Shown here: piece by piece, positions 22,981 to 34,084 of the stretch | Layout of the letters: every line of letters begins with the position of its first letter | How positions within the stretch are numbered: the stretch's first letter is position 1 | Assembly (NCBI GenBank): GCA_030770535.1 | Contig: JASVEC010000008.1 | Coordinates: forward strand, 434,001 to 498,000 | Length of the DNA stretch: 64,000 nt | Direction of reading: 5' to 3' | From: Batkoa obscura | Taxonomy: Eukaryota > Entomophthoromycota > Entomophthoromycetes > Entomophthorales > Batkoaceae | Program-made: the position numbers and the translations under genes | Notes under the pieces: generated by a model | What the model was told of the DNA's origin: nothing | The model's input: the letters and a program-made list of their open reading frames with translations, nothing else | The model's database searches: none

Positions 22981-23067
22981 AGTTAAGTAAAACAACTCCA
23001 ACAAATAAAAAGTAAAAAGTAGAAAGTGGCATTTAAACTTGCTAACTCTTTTTAAAAAATAAAAATA

Positions 23068-24285
23068 ATGGCAGAATCAAATCAATCAGCTTCTAACGAT
23101 ACATGGTCTAATTTAAGTGGTAAATTTGGGCCGTTGGCCAGCAAAATAAGCAAAGGATTTACACAAGCCAAACAATGGAGTGAAGAGAAGTTAGGCACTG
23201 CTTCAGATGTCACTGAGTTACCTGCAGAATATCTTGAACTTGAAAAGGTAACTAAGTCAAATAAATAAATTATTAATTATAAACTGACCTAATAAATTAA
23301 AAAGAAAGTAGATACTATAAGAAATTTACATTTACAAATGATAAAAGTTGTCAAAAATTATTCCGCTCAGTTAGGTGATACTGTTTTACCAGAAAGCTTA
23401 CAAGGGTTTACAAAAAGTATTACTGAAACATTTAACACTGGCAACGGCCCTGTAGCCCCACATGCTACTGAGAATAATGATCCTAAAACAGTATATAACG
23501 CTTTTGCTAAGACTGCGTTCGAAGGTGCTGGTGTATTAGGAACTGATGAACCTTTTGGTAATTTAAATTTAGTTTAGTTTGTTAGAGTTTCGGTTAATTT
23601 TTCTAGGTACCGTTTTAATGAAATTCGGTTCCGTAGAAGATAAAATAGGTGATAGTAAGACAAGAATGGTAATAATATCATTGATAATAGTATTTTAAAT
23701 TAATTAATTTTTTATTTGTTTAAATAGAATCAAACTATTCAAAAACAAGTATTAACTCCATTAAACTCTACTTTAAATACGACTATTCAATTAGCTATGG
23801 TAAGTTAAAATATAATATAGTATACGGCTTTTTATTAATATTTTTCAGAAAGCTCGTCGAAATGTAACTAATTTAAGACTCGAGTTAGATGGGTTAAGAT
23901 CCAAACATAGAAACGCTAAACCGGAAAAATTAACTCAAGTAACTATCATAGCCAATAGTAATTCAAAAAACATAACTAATACAAAAAATAGGCCAAAAAA
24001 GAAACAGATGATGCTGAAGAAGCTTTAGTACTTGCAGTAGATGAAGCAAGTGAATTAATGCGAACAGTCATTGATAATGTAAGTAATCGATATAGTCATA
24101 AAGATAATAAATAATGATATTTTAATTTTCAATAGCCAGAACCACTTCGTAATTTAGCAGAATTAGTAGCTGCTCAAATGGATTTTTACAAAGAAGCTTA
24201 TGAGTTGTTAGCTGATATTGCTCCTGAAATTGATGAAATTCAAGTCACTCATGAATCCCTTTATCGTCAAAGTCAAGCAAATTAA
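23068..24285 (+). CDS. BAR-domain protein, Gvp36-like
   Basis: About seven exons (23068-23247, 23305 to about 23556, then four short exons and a last exon ending in TAA at 24285) with introns of 45-60 bp. The start MAESNQSASNDTWSNLSGKF is followed by an amphipathic stretch FGPLASKISKGFTQAKQW and ELPAEYLELEKKVDTIRNLH, typical of the fungal BAR_2 family to which yeast Gvp36 belongs. Later exons give KQVLTPLNSTLNTTIQLAMK and ARRNVTNLRLELDGLRSKHR, the crescent helices, and end with LVAAQMDFYKEAYELLADI and ...VTHESLYRQSQAN. BAR dimers bind curved membranes; Gvp36 acts at Golgi/endosome membranes. An HSE-like site lies upstream. Confidence 0.82.
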
Positions 24286-24492
24286 TCTTATTAAAAATTA
24301 GTTTTTACAAAATTAATATTTTTAGTTTATTGATTAGTTTTAGGCGTCATGATGTAACAATAATATGCTATCAAGTTTATATTGACAATGAATTTATTAA
24401 ATGAAACATTAATAAAAAGTAGTATTTATTATTCAACAGGATGAAGACAAATTTAATATAATAAGGCGTAATGTCAATCAAAAACTACAATT

Positions 24493-27400
24493 TTATTTAT
24501 AAGATATCATCCTTATCTTCTTCTGAGCATATATATACATTATATTCTTTTTAGGTATCATCACACATTCAAATTGTTGATTTTGAGATTCAGTTTTGAG
24601 TTGAGCCTGAGATTGGTTATCAACCTTTCGAATTTTAGTCTGAATATTTGATTTTCCAAGACTAGTACTAAAATCTTCATTATCATCGTTATCCTCAAAA
24701 TAATACTTTTGTTTCCTGGGCCTTAAACTAACATTGATAGCTTGCTCTCGAACATTTTATCCTCAATTTTATCGCTCACTTTGTCACTCGCTTTAGCTGA
24801 TGAAGCCTTTCCAACAGTAACTTGCCTATTTTTTCCATTGATAGTTCTTTTGACTGAAGGTGGATTGAACAGTGATGGATTATTATAGCTTTTATTCAAA
24901 ATGGATAATAAATAACTTTCATCAAGTTCTCTATTAGTATTGTTTTTTAAACCACTTTGATTCTTGTTATTTAATGCTACAGCTTCTACCAACTTAAATG
25001 ATAAAGCTGAAGCCAGAGGAGGAGGTACAGCATTACTAACCTGAGGACGGATATCTTTAGTATCACCCTGATCATATGAGTAGAATATAAAATTATCTGG
25101 AAAGCCTTGAGCTCTAGCACATTCATATATAGTAAGTACTCTATTTTGAGATGGATGAATAACAGTACCCTGTTTACCCATAGACTGGATATCCGTTAAA
25201 GCAGTCAACAAATGTCCTTTAAAATCCAACCTCTCAAATAAGCCTTTTCAACCGTTGTGTCTTGAGGCTACTGGGTCTTTATGGCTTAAACACCATGGTT
25301 TTAATTTTTATGGTAAAGAGGGGTGGTCAGAACCTGGCACCATGGAGATACGGCAGATTCTTTCTACTGCTATATCATTAAATAGTCGAGTCACATGATT
25401 AAAACACTTCATAGCATTTTGTCGAGGAAGTCATTGGAATTCAGAAAATGGTTCCATAATATAATCTGTTTGCACCTTACCAACATAAATTGGATTGACT
25501 TTGATCCTTTTAAAATGGTTGATTGAGTTGCTGGTCGTTTTATAGTCTGGATAAAGGACACATGGATTACCGTACTCAAACCCTTTTAAATCGGTGATTG
25601 CATCATAAATTGTTTGCGCTGGATGTGGTGCACAATGATCAGTACGATTTGTTGCTATATAAGAAGCATTGTTAGGTAATGGGATATTTAATGGACCTGT
25701 TTTGTGGAAACAATGTGTTGGGTCTAGATAACATAGAAGATGGTTGCCTAAAAGAGTGCCCCAGATAATAACACGAGATCTTGATTGAGCCAAGCCAAAG
25801 TTGTCAGCTTGTTGAATTGAAATAGGACATTGATAGTCCATATGGGTAAGGCATCTAAAAATGAATTTGGTGTATCCCATATTAATATATCCTTCAATCA
25901 TACTGGTCCCCTTTTGATTACCTCCTAATCTAAAATTTAACAGCCCGCGTACATTTTCTAATAAAAAGTATTTTGGTCGATAGAAATCTACATAGCTCAT
26001 GGTAGTAGCAATCAATGAATTTTTAATATCATTTGTTTTTTCAACTCTATTGATAGCCGAAAACCCTTAGCGAGGTGGACCGCAATAAACCAAGTCAACT
26101 TCTCCAGGGTGTAGCATGTCTGGTAATTACTTCCCCATAAAATCTTTTGCTGAGGGAAGTGCATTCCCATCACTTGTATTAATGGCTCGATTCAATGAAA
26201 AGTTAGCACATTCGTTGTATACTGTTGCATCTGGAAAATTCTTTTTAAATGTAATAGCTGCCCTTGGGTTAAACTCGACAGAATACTTAATATGAACAAT
26301 TCCGCTCTTTTCCATTCCTAATGTAAGGCCTCCACATCCTGAAAATATATCTAAAGCTACTAATGGTTTAAAATTATCATATAAGTCACCTATTTCTTTA
26401 ATGTGCTTCAGTCTACGCTCATTGCATAATTGACAACATTTGAGTTCTTTTTTATCAATGTTGACTATATTTCCGTTTTCATCTTCGCTGTTTTTAATGT
26501 AAAAGGTATCATTTTCTGACTTATAACTATCTAAATCTTTAATGTCCTTGATATACTTGACATAACAAACACCTTCTAGTTTATCTATAGCCAGAACAGG
26601 ATATTTATTAGTTTGATATATATGTCTTGGATCTGGTATAAACTTCTTTGGTCCATAACTACAATTTAAGGCCGCAAGATCAATCATTTTTCAACTCTTT
26701 TATAATATCTTAAATGAAATTTGACAGCTTTATCTAATGATTTTCCCCAGAATTTGTTCTCATTATTGCGCTTATTGAATGGTACTATTTAAGCAATATC
26801 ATAATGAGTTTCTCCTTCTTTTGGTAAAACATAGACAAAATTACAAGGGTGATACTCAAAGGATTTATGTTTCACACTACTTGTATTCTTATTAACTTTA
26901 GTTGGATTTAACTTGTTGCAATAAAGCTTAAACTCCCAACCCTTAGAAATAGCTAACTTAGCATCAACAAAAGCTCCAGTATCAATCTGATAAAAATAGC
27001 TGAAAAGAAAGAACCAATAAACTTGGTCTCATCTTCTTCTATTATTATATGACTCACTTTAGTCCTTGCAATAAATCGATTCAAGGAATAAGTTTCAATA
27101 TAATCCATAAGGAATAACTCATTTCAGTAAGCTAGCTCTCCCATAATAGTTTCATTACCTAGCACAAAGGCACTACATAAAACTTTTTTAGCTTTGTTTG
27201 CTTCAAATAAAACACACACACGTACAATACGATTTGATCGGTTTTTAGCATTTTTTACAATGACAAAACCACCTACTTTTATACTATCATTTTCTATTTT
27301 TGCTTCTGAAGATAAATCAATCTTTGAAAAGGATTGTGTTTTTCTTCCAGCCCATTCCGGTGTACTTATAATTGGCTTTCCATACACTAACTGATGGTGT

Positions 27401-28528
27401 AACTTTTCTCTAGCTTCACTCACATAGTCTTGATTTTCTTTTGCTTCCTCAGCTGAATCATAATCAATAAGACCATACACTAACTTTGAAATAGTTTTGG
27501 TAAAAACTGGAGAGATTGTTTTATCTTTTGCCAATGAACTCTAGGTCCCTTTTGGTAAGTTAATTCGAATTCATCATTTTCTTGCATGTAGATCTCAATC
27601 TCTTCTTTGATAAGGTATCAGCCTTAAAAAGGCTTTTGTATTTATTTTCAGTGTTGAGCAGCCTGGAAATGGGGTACAAGCTTCCGACAATTCTAGAAGT
27701 ATTCGAAGGAACTCTTCGTATGTTAAGTTTGGGTTTTTAAGCATAGCATTGATAACAAGGTTAAATAATCGAGTTCTCATCAAAAGCTCTCTATATTTAG
27801 AATAATATTCTGGATTTGGGTTACTGAGTTTATACCAAGCATAGGCGGTACGTACGAAAAGTTCACTGCTTATTGATTAATTTTCTAGATAAATTTGAAA
27901 TTAAGTACCTTGATTCACATAGTGTAAATGCTATCTCCCAATAAAAGATAGAACTAAGCCTTAGAAGTTGACCAGGGAACTTTTATTCATCTAACAAAGT
28001 CTTTTCTTTACCTGCTTCTACTTGATCATTAGCAATGTCGTTATCATCGTCTTCATCCTCAAGAATAATTTGACTACTTTCCTCATTTCTTGAAGCTTTT
28101 ACAATACCAATACCAATACCAAGAATATTTTTGTTCTCGTTACCAATCTCATCCAAACTGGTGTACTTATTATTGTTTAAAGCGTCATAAAAAATAAAGT
28201 CTTCCAGAATTCGAACTGGTAAAAGGTCTCCATCCTTATTATTTTCGATTGGATCTTGGCTGAGAATTCCTAATTTTTCAGTCTCGATTTCTTCACCATC
28301 CATATGATTTGGTACACTCGTCACTTTTCCTATATAACAATTAGTCAACATTCCACTTTGTTTGATTTTGATAATTTACTTTTCGGTTCTACTATTTTTA
28401 TTGATAAGTCATCTTCCGACATATTACCTTCCTTTTCGTCTTTATTTAAAGAAACAATTCTTGTTAATCACCCTGATAATTTGTTAGTTTATGCTTTGTT
28501 GTATTATTTTATGTTTGCTTCGAGTCAT
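24493..28528 (-). pseudogene. DNMT1-like cytosine-5 DNA methyltransferase, pseudogene
   Basis: Pieces in order on the minus strand: acidic N-terminus, RFTS-like segment (LLPVRILEDFIFYDALNNN; MRTRLFNLVINAMLKNPNLT), BAH-like region (27.5-26.8 kb) and catalytic domain (26.69-24.7 kb). Motif I (LDIFSGCGGLTLGM), VI (FLLENVRGLL), VIII (QSRSRVIIWG) and IX/X (RVLTIYECARAQGFPDN; VSNAVPPPLA) are well preserved. Motif IV, normally GPPCQGFS, reads GPPR-stop-GFS, so the catalytic Cys is gone. At least five more in-frame stops occur (for example near 27123, 26128, 25431, 25310 and 25240), plus a frame change near 24760 and others in the N-terminal part. Several fit C to T or G to A changes: CAA to TAA in motif IV, TGG to TGA in HNG-W-KGLFERL. 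Sequencing error is unlikely with so many lesions. The neighbours are unrelated. Confidence 0.9.
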
Positions 28529-28911
28529 TGGAAGTGATTTAATCAAAATGGGATTTTAGTTGAACTTCACTGAATTTCTATTTTGTTAAAGCCAATAAAG
28601 CTTGTTTACCAACGAAAAGCGCGTATCCATAATCTAAAGTTCTCCAATAAGAGAATGTTTTAAACTGAAAAGAACAGATTACAATAAATTACAGAAATCA
28701 AACTAGTGATAATAGCAACACTATGTGGAAGTGATTAAAAAAGCGTAAATATACCGACTTTCGTAAATAAGGTATTAAATATCAAGCAGCTTCATCCTTA
28801 GTTTGCAAACAATTTCATATAAGTGTGTGTATATTATAATAAGTTCATAATATGTAATGGTGAGTGAAATCACTTTTGCTTCACTCTTTAAATTGCATCT
28901 AAATAAACATA

Positions 28912-29011
28912 TGACCAAGTCTTTTTTGTTTAAGAACTTTAGCAATGATTTTCCGCTCAATAGGACTCAAAATATCAAAAAATAAACGAAACTAAAAAAG
29001 ACATCCTCATA
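28912..29011 (+). mobile_element. Short TIR element (MITE), decayed copy 5
   Basis: Core TTTTTTGTTTAAGAACTTTA and CCGCTCAATAG recognisable; right end GACATCCTCAT; left end lacks the GGGGATG. Confidence 0.72.
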
Positions 29012-30358
29012 TTCAAAAAGTTAGACTTAGCTTATAAATCTAAGTTGTATTAAAAATAAGCGTTAAATTTATATATATCAAATATTAATCATCAATTAAA
29101 AGCTTGACTATTGCTGAAAGTTTTGATAAAATAAAACGTTGATTGAAGGCCGATTATAAAGCTCAATAGTTAACATTGTAACAATAAATATTGCCTTTAA
29201 AATGTTTTTTATACTTTTTTTACTGATTTTCAAGCCAATTAAATTGACTCAAGCAACTACGAATGAAAAACGTTATTTAACATTAAAAAATTAGCGTTTG
29301 GCGTTTTATTGGCAAATTTAAAGTTTAGAGTTTGGACCTACGCGCCAAAACTCGTTCTTAAGTGTTTCCTGCTCAAACGTTACTGCTTTACTATAAAAGT
29401 TGGGCTAAATACTACAACCTGGGTTGGAAACACTGTAAAAGTTTTAAGATTTGATGAATAAAATTTTATTCATTTAGTGAGATGAAATCTAGCCCTTTGA
29501 GTCAATAATCTTAGGGGATTATAGAAACTTATTGGAAGTTGGGATTTTGAAATAAGACTTTGATGACGATTGTAAGTACACCAATAAGAGTTGAAACTTA
29601 ATGGGTTTAACTTTTGAAGCAAAAGTCATGAGTTTAAAGACTATGTCAATTAGCTACTATAAATCTAGCAGATATACATCGTATAATAAAAGCGACCTCC
29701 AATGTGCTTGGGTTTGTAAAAAATCATATTAATATGTATAAAACGCTTGCAAGTATACCCATTATCTGCTAGTATCAAACCTGCTGTTGCGTAATTTATA
29801 AGTGGTTAAATCAAAGTGGGTATCCTAAATCATTGATTGAGTTATGTAACTCACCTTCAAAAATTCTGAGAGAAAACAAAGCTATACAGACAAAAGTTTA
29901 TAGAGATGATCTTTCCATTATAAATACCACTTTGAGATTCTAGGATTTTTTTAAAGGGCTATCGCTAATATACAAAGTAATAAATTACAAGAGTGACATT
30001 TATATCAACATTTAATATGTCATTTTGAACTATCATTATAAAAAACTAGATTTTTTCAACAAATCATTGATTGCATGGCTTTACAATCAAAGATAAAATC
30101 TGCAACAAAAGCAATATTTGTAATAATATCAGCATATAATCAGAATTACTAAATTGCAAGAATCTACAGTAATGTAACTATGTTTAACTTTATGCATTCC
30201 TGAAAGTATGAAGAAATTGCTAATGGTTATGGATTTAAGGTTTGGAGGCTTAAAGAAGTAATATTCTTATTTTGTCTCATTTTAATAATTATTAGTTCAA
30301 TTTATAGTCTTAAGATGAGTCTAACAAATTTCTTTTCAACTAAAGAAAGATTTTAATT

Positions 30359-30462
30359 AAATGGGGGTGTTTTTTAGCTTCATCACTTTTTCCATTTTTT
30401 AAGCGCTATTTGAATAGAAAAATTGATAGAAAAATTCTTAAATAAAAAAATACATCCCCATA
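30359..30462 (-). mobile_element. Short TIR element (MITE), copy 6
   Basis: Ends ATGGGGGTGTTTTTTAGC and TACATCCCCATA. It directly joins the inner end of a transposon fragment at 30463. Confidence 0.85.
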
Positions 30463-30770
30463 AAGCAGTCAATAATAAATATTCTTCGACGAAGTTTTAT
30501 AAGAATATGTATTTATTTACATACAGCTTTGGTTAATATCAATATATAAGTTATATTAGTAAAAGCCTCGCTAATCCGGGAATTTTTATTAAATTTAGTA
30601 GAAATTCCGCCAACTTATGATATAAACTATAATAAAATAATTTAAATTGTGTCAGGGGCACTTTTAGTTTTTAATAAAGAATTTATTTAGAATTTTAAGC
30701 AAAGTTTTTAAAATATTTAAAAATTGGATAAAAAAATGAACCCAGTTCAGACATCCCCATATATATTTTT
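30463..30770 (-). mobile_element. End fragment of the 11-14 kb transposon family
   Basis: Read on the minus strand from 30770 it starts TATGGGGATGTCTGAACTGG, then follows the same order as the fragment at 34.1 kb and the 3' flank at 11.4 kb (GGCGGAATTTCTACTAAATT, then ACTAATATAACTTATATATT, then AATATTTATTATTGACTGC). It stops where MITE copy 6 begins. It provides the best view of the terminal repeat of the family. Confidence 0.75.
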
Positions 30771-31440
30771 AACCTTTTTATTAAGAAATACTTTATTTTT
30801 TATTTTTTATTTTTTATTTTTTAATTCCTTTATAGTTTTTTCAAAAACCGACACCAAAACCTTGGCTATCCTTCGTTTGTTATAAAAGAGACTTTAGTTG
30901 CCTTTAGTTGTCTTTTTATTTATCTTTGTTATACAAATATTAAAGTGCTCATATGATTGGCAGCTTTATTATACCAGTTTCTTTGTGTTACTAATAAGGC
31001 AAATTAGTAAATTTCAATAATAAAGTCAAAATTTGGCAAACATCATAAAATTAAATTGTATTCATTATGATATGCGTAAATATATATAATTTTAGGTCAG
31101 ACACAGTAGTATTATATTAAATGTTTTTTAAATACTATGATGGAAATGTATTAAAAATATCAATGACATAAGGGTACAGTAATGATTTTTAAAACATTAA
31201 TATTGGGTTTTCCCATAGCTAACGCTAGCCCTTGCTAAAAATAAAATGATTGTTGCTTACAGGATAATTTTTTTGCTGTTGTTATTCTATACTTTTAAAT
31301 TTTTCTTGCAAAAACATATGTTTTTTGTAAAAGAACCAAGTAATTGTACTAATTATATAATACAAAAGTATAAAACACCATCCATATTTAAATACACTGT
31401 ATTCTTAAAATAACAATGTAATAAATTTTTTAAATTTTAT

Positions 31441-32769
31441 TTATAATTTAGAGCTTGGATCTTCAGAATGGCCATCATTGATTGATGATAACAAAGTAGG
31501 TCTCTTCAATTGAATAAAACTCAAAACTTCATTCAAAAAACTTCTCAGCTGCTCCTTATTATGACTAGCTCTCAAACAGATACGTATCCTCTCTTCGCCT
31601 TTGGGTACAGTAGGATAACGGATGGCACGTACCAAATAACCTTTGGATTGTAAATGATGGGTCAATTTTAAAGCAAAGAAATTTCCAGGTGTTAAAACAG
31701 CTTGAATTTGAGTAGTCGAAGGGGTCAATAAATGATGAGGTAATAATTCATAAGAGAGTTGTTTAAATTCACTGATAATAGTTAACAAATTCTGTCTTAA
31801 CTTACCACCGATTTGTTGATCCATAATCACTTTATAAGCACATTGAATTGTTAAACAAGTAATTGGTGGTAAAAAAGTAGAATATATTAATGGACGAGCA
31901 TAGTTGATCAAGTACTGTTTTAAAATTGGATTACATAAGATAACGGCACCATGATTACAAAACGATTTACCATACGTGATTATCCTTGCTAATATTAAAT
32001 TATTGATTAAGTTATAATCATTGTTCAATGCTTCATTTGTTAAACCTTCCCCATTTTTTCCATAGATACCTGTAGCATGTGCTTCATCGATAATTAATTG
32101 TGCTTTGTGTTTTAGACATAATAAAACTAACTTTTTTATATCTGCTTTATCACCATCCATAGAGTATACACTTTCTACAGCAATATAAATGTTATTGTTA
32201 TGTAATTTTCTTGTTTTTGTCAATATAACTTCAAGATGAGATAAATTATTATGCTCAAAAGCTAACTTATGTTGACATTTTGATAGTTTTAAACCATCGT
32301 GAATTGAAGCATGTATAAGTTGATCATAGATGATAGTACTCTCTTTGGTTGCTATAGTGGAAAACAATGAAACATTGGCATCGAAACCAGAATTGAATAA
32401 CAAAGCTGAAGAAGAAGAATGAAATCTACTAGCTAACTCTTCAAGTTGTTCGATTTCTTTATAATTTCCATCTAATAGCCTTGAGCCTGTCGAACCACTT
32501 ATTATATTGTTGTCACTGTTATTGAATTGCTTCTTTATTTCAGACTGTAATGGTGAGTCCTTTTCAGATAAACTAAGGTAATCGTTGGAAGAAAAATTAA
32601 TATAGTTGTCTTGCTTACTATTTATTAAAGTAGTGGCAAGTGTTAGTTTTCTTATTAAACCATTATTTTCACGTTGATTCAATGGCTTTATTAATTGATT
32701 CAAGGCTATTTTTAAATGATTTTGGATCTCTTCTTCGTTATAATTTATTAAAAAAGCATCTTTAGTCAT
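31441..32769 (-). CDS. Alpha-oxoamine synthase, BioF-type (8-amino-7-oxononanoate synthase-like)
   Basis: PLP-dependent enzyme of fold type I, 442 residues, single exon. Visible landmarks: NYINFSSNDYLSLSE and SGSTGSRLLDGNYKEIEQLE (substrate-loop and N-terminal signature of the family), ALLFNSGFDANVSL, VESVYSMDGDKADI, LIIDEAHATGIYG with the PLP-pyridine Asp and the DEAHA box, and ITYGKSFCNHGAVIL with the Schiff-base Lys in T.GK. Length fits BioF/KBL. Best call is the biotin-pathway enzyme joining pimeloyl-CoA/ACP and alanine, because of length and the lack of the extensions of ALAS or SPT; KBL is an alternative. In many fungi such genes came from bacteria; the absence of introns, unlike its neighbours, fits that but does not prove it. 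Confidence 0.82.
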   Translation of the reverse strand: MTKDAFLINYNEEEIQNHLKIALNQLIKPLNQRENNGLIRKLTLATTLINSKQDNYINFSSNDYLSLSEKDSPLQSEIKKQFNNSDNNIISGSTGSRLLDGNYKEIEQLEELASRFHSSSSALLFNSGFDANVSLFSTIATKESTIIYDQLIHASIHDGLKLSKCQHKLAFEHNNLSHLEVILTKTRKLHNNNIYIAVESVYSMDGDKADIKKLVLLCLKHKAQLIIDEAHATGIYGKNGEGLTNEALNNDYNLINNLILARIITYGKSFCNHGAVILCNPILKQYLINYARPLIYSTFLPPITCLTIQCAYKVIMDQQIGGKLRQNLLTIISEFKQLSYELLPHHLLTPSTTQIQAVLTPGNFFALKLTHHLQSKGYLVRAIRYPTVPKGEERIRICLRASHNKEQLRSFLNEVLSFIQLKRPTLLSSINDGHSEDPSSKL

Positions 32770-33664
32770 CTTTTATATTAATTAAATTTAGTAAATATAT
32801 AAATGATTTTAATAATTTTTTCTAGTTTTCGAGCTTTGTTATGTAATGAGATTTATTATGGGATTCGGTTTAATTTAGTCAAGAATAGATTTTGGTAGTT
32901 TAGTTGACTAAAATAACAAAACTTTGGTCTAGTTCTTAGAAAATAAATGTTAGTAGACTTTTGAAAAAAATTCTGGTGAATTACTAAAAGAGTAAAAAGA
33001 AAGGTGAGGCAATTTGAAAAAATCTAATATATACTCAAAACAATTTCGACCTACATTAGAATATAAGTACAATAATAATATTCAATTAGAATAATCTTAA
33101 GGATTCATAATAAAATGATTAAAGTTGAAGCTTAACAAGGCTCTCTTATAACTCATAATAATATAAAAAATTTACTTATTTTTAATAAATTATTTCGCTA
33201 ATAAGAAAATTTAACATGAAATTAAAATTTAACTTTTAACATTTTGTAAAACTGAATTCGTGTAGTAATAAATTGTAATACATCAAACAATAAATAGCGC
33301 ATTATTTATTAGCATATAGTCTTAGCATTCAGATCCTATTATACTTGGAACCTTGAATAAAAACCGGAAAGTTTTACATATTGAAACTAATAGGAAGCGA
33401 TAGGATTTAAAGCCAAGTTACTCCGAAGTGATTATACAATATATCCAAAGTAAATATTCAAAATTTAGGCTACTATATGTATACATGTAATTCATATCTT
33501 ATGTGTCCATATTATTTCACTTAACATAGACAATAGCGGTAAGTGGCTGCCCGATCAATAAAAACAATGTGTTTTGCTCTGGTATTTCGAATGATATCCG
33601 ATTAGAATTAAATATCAAAAACTAAGTATTAAGAATATAACACATATTTTGATAACAAAACTGT

Positions 33665-34006
33665 AAATACAAACTATACATTTAAACCTATCGACTGGTT
33701 TATAATAATTAATTAACTAGCAACTTTTAATTAGCAACAAAAATAATTTATTAATACTTGAGGTAACCCTCGCGTAACCAAAAAAAAGTTGATAAGAAAA
33801 AATATAGTAACATTAAACCAAATACTTGAAAGAGCTTTATCTTTATTATAATGTCTCGCCTTATATGTATCTAAGTTATAAAATTGGTATCTGGATTTAA
33901 GTAATGTAATACATACCTTTATAGCAAATCTGGAAATACAAAGCACATACTTAAACCCATCAACTAGTTTACAATAACTCACTAAAAACCTTTACTTAGT
34001 AATAAA
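33665..34006 (+). repeat. Diverged direct repeat, period about 270 bp
   Basis: The stretch at 33665-33740 (ATACAAACTATACATTTAAA...) returns at 33935-34006 (ATACAAAGCACATACTTAAA...), about 75 bases at moderate identity. Nature unknown; possibly remnants of one element. Confidence 0.5.
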
Positions 34007-34084
34007 GAGTTCTATTGCTATTTGGAGGCTGCGTTCTATGTAACCGAAAAATAGATGATATGAAAAAGCAGTGAATTTGAATTT

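Larger units (their letters stand above)
28529..31440. other. Repeat-rich intergenic region
   Basis: Holds two short TIR elements and a transposon end (listed separately). 29.2-30.3 kb has a somewhat higher GC patch that reads like decayed coding DNA, but no family could be recognised. (TTTTTA)n run at about 30794-30830. Confidence 0.45.

Noticed and set aside
24493-28528. TGA read as tryptophan to rescue the methyltransferase
   Set aside because: NDUFA13 and prefoldin 2 in this window end in TGA, and TAA stops and frame changes occur too, so a code change cannot explain it.
29250-30300. Possible decayed transposase coding in the spacer
   Set aside because: Short frames look faintly protein-like, but no motif of any family could be identified.
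33731-33982. 83-residue minus-strand frame
   Set aside because: It spans a diverged direct repeat and has no protein-like features.
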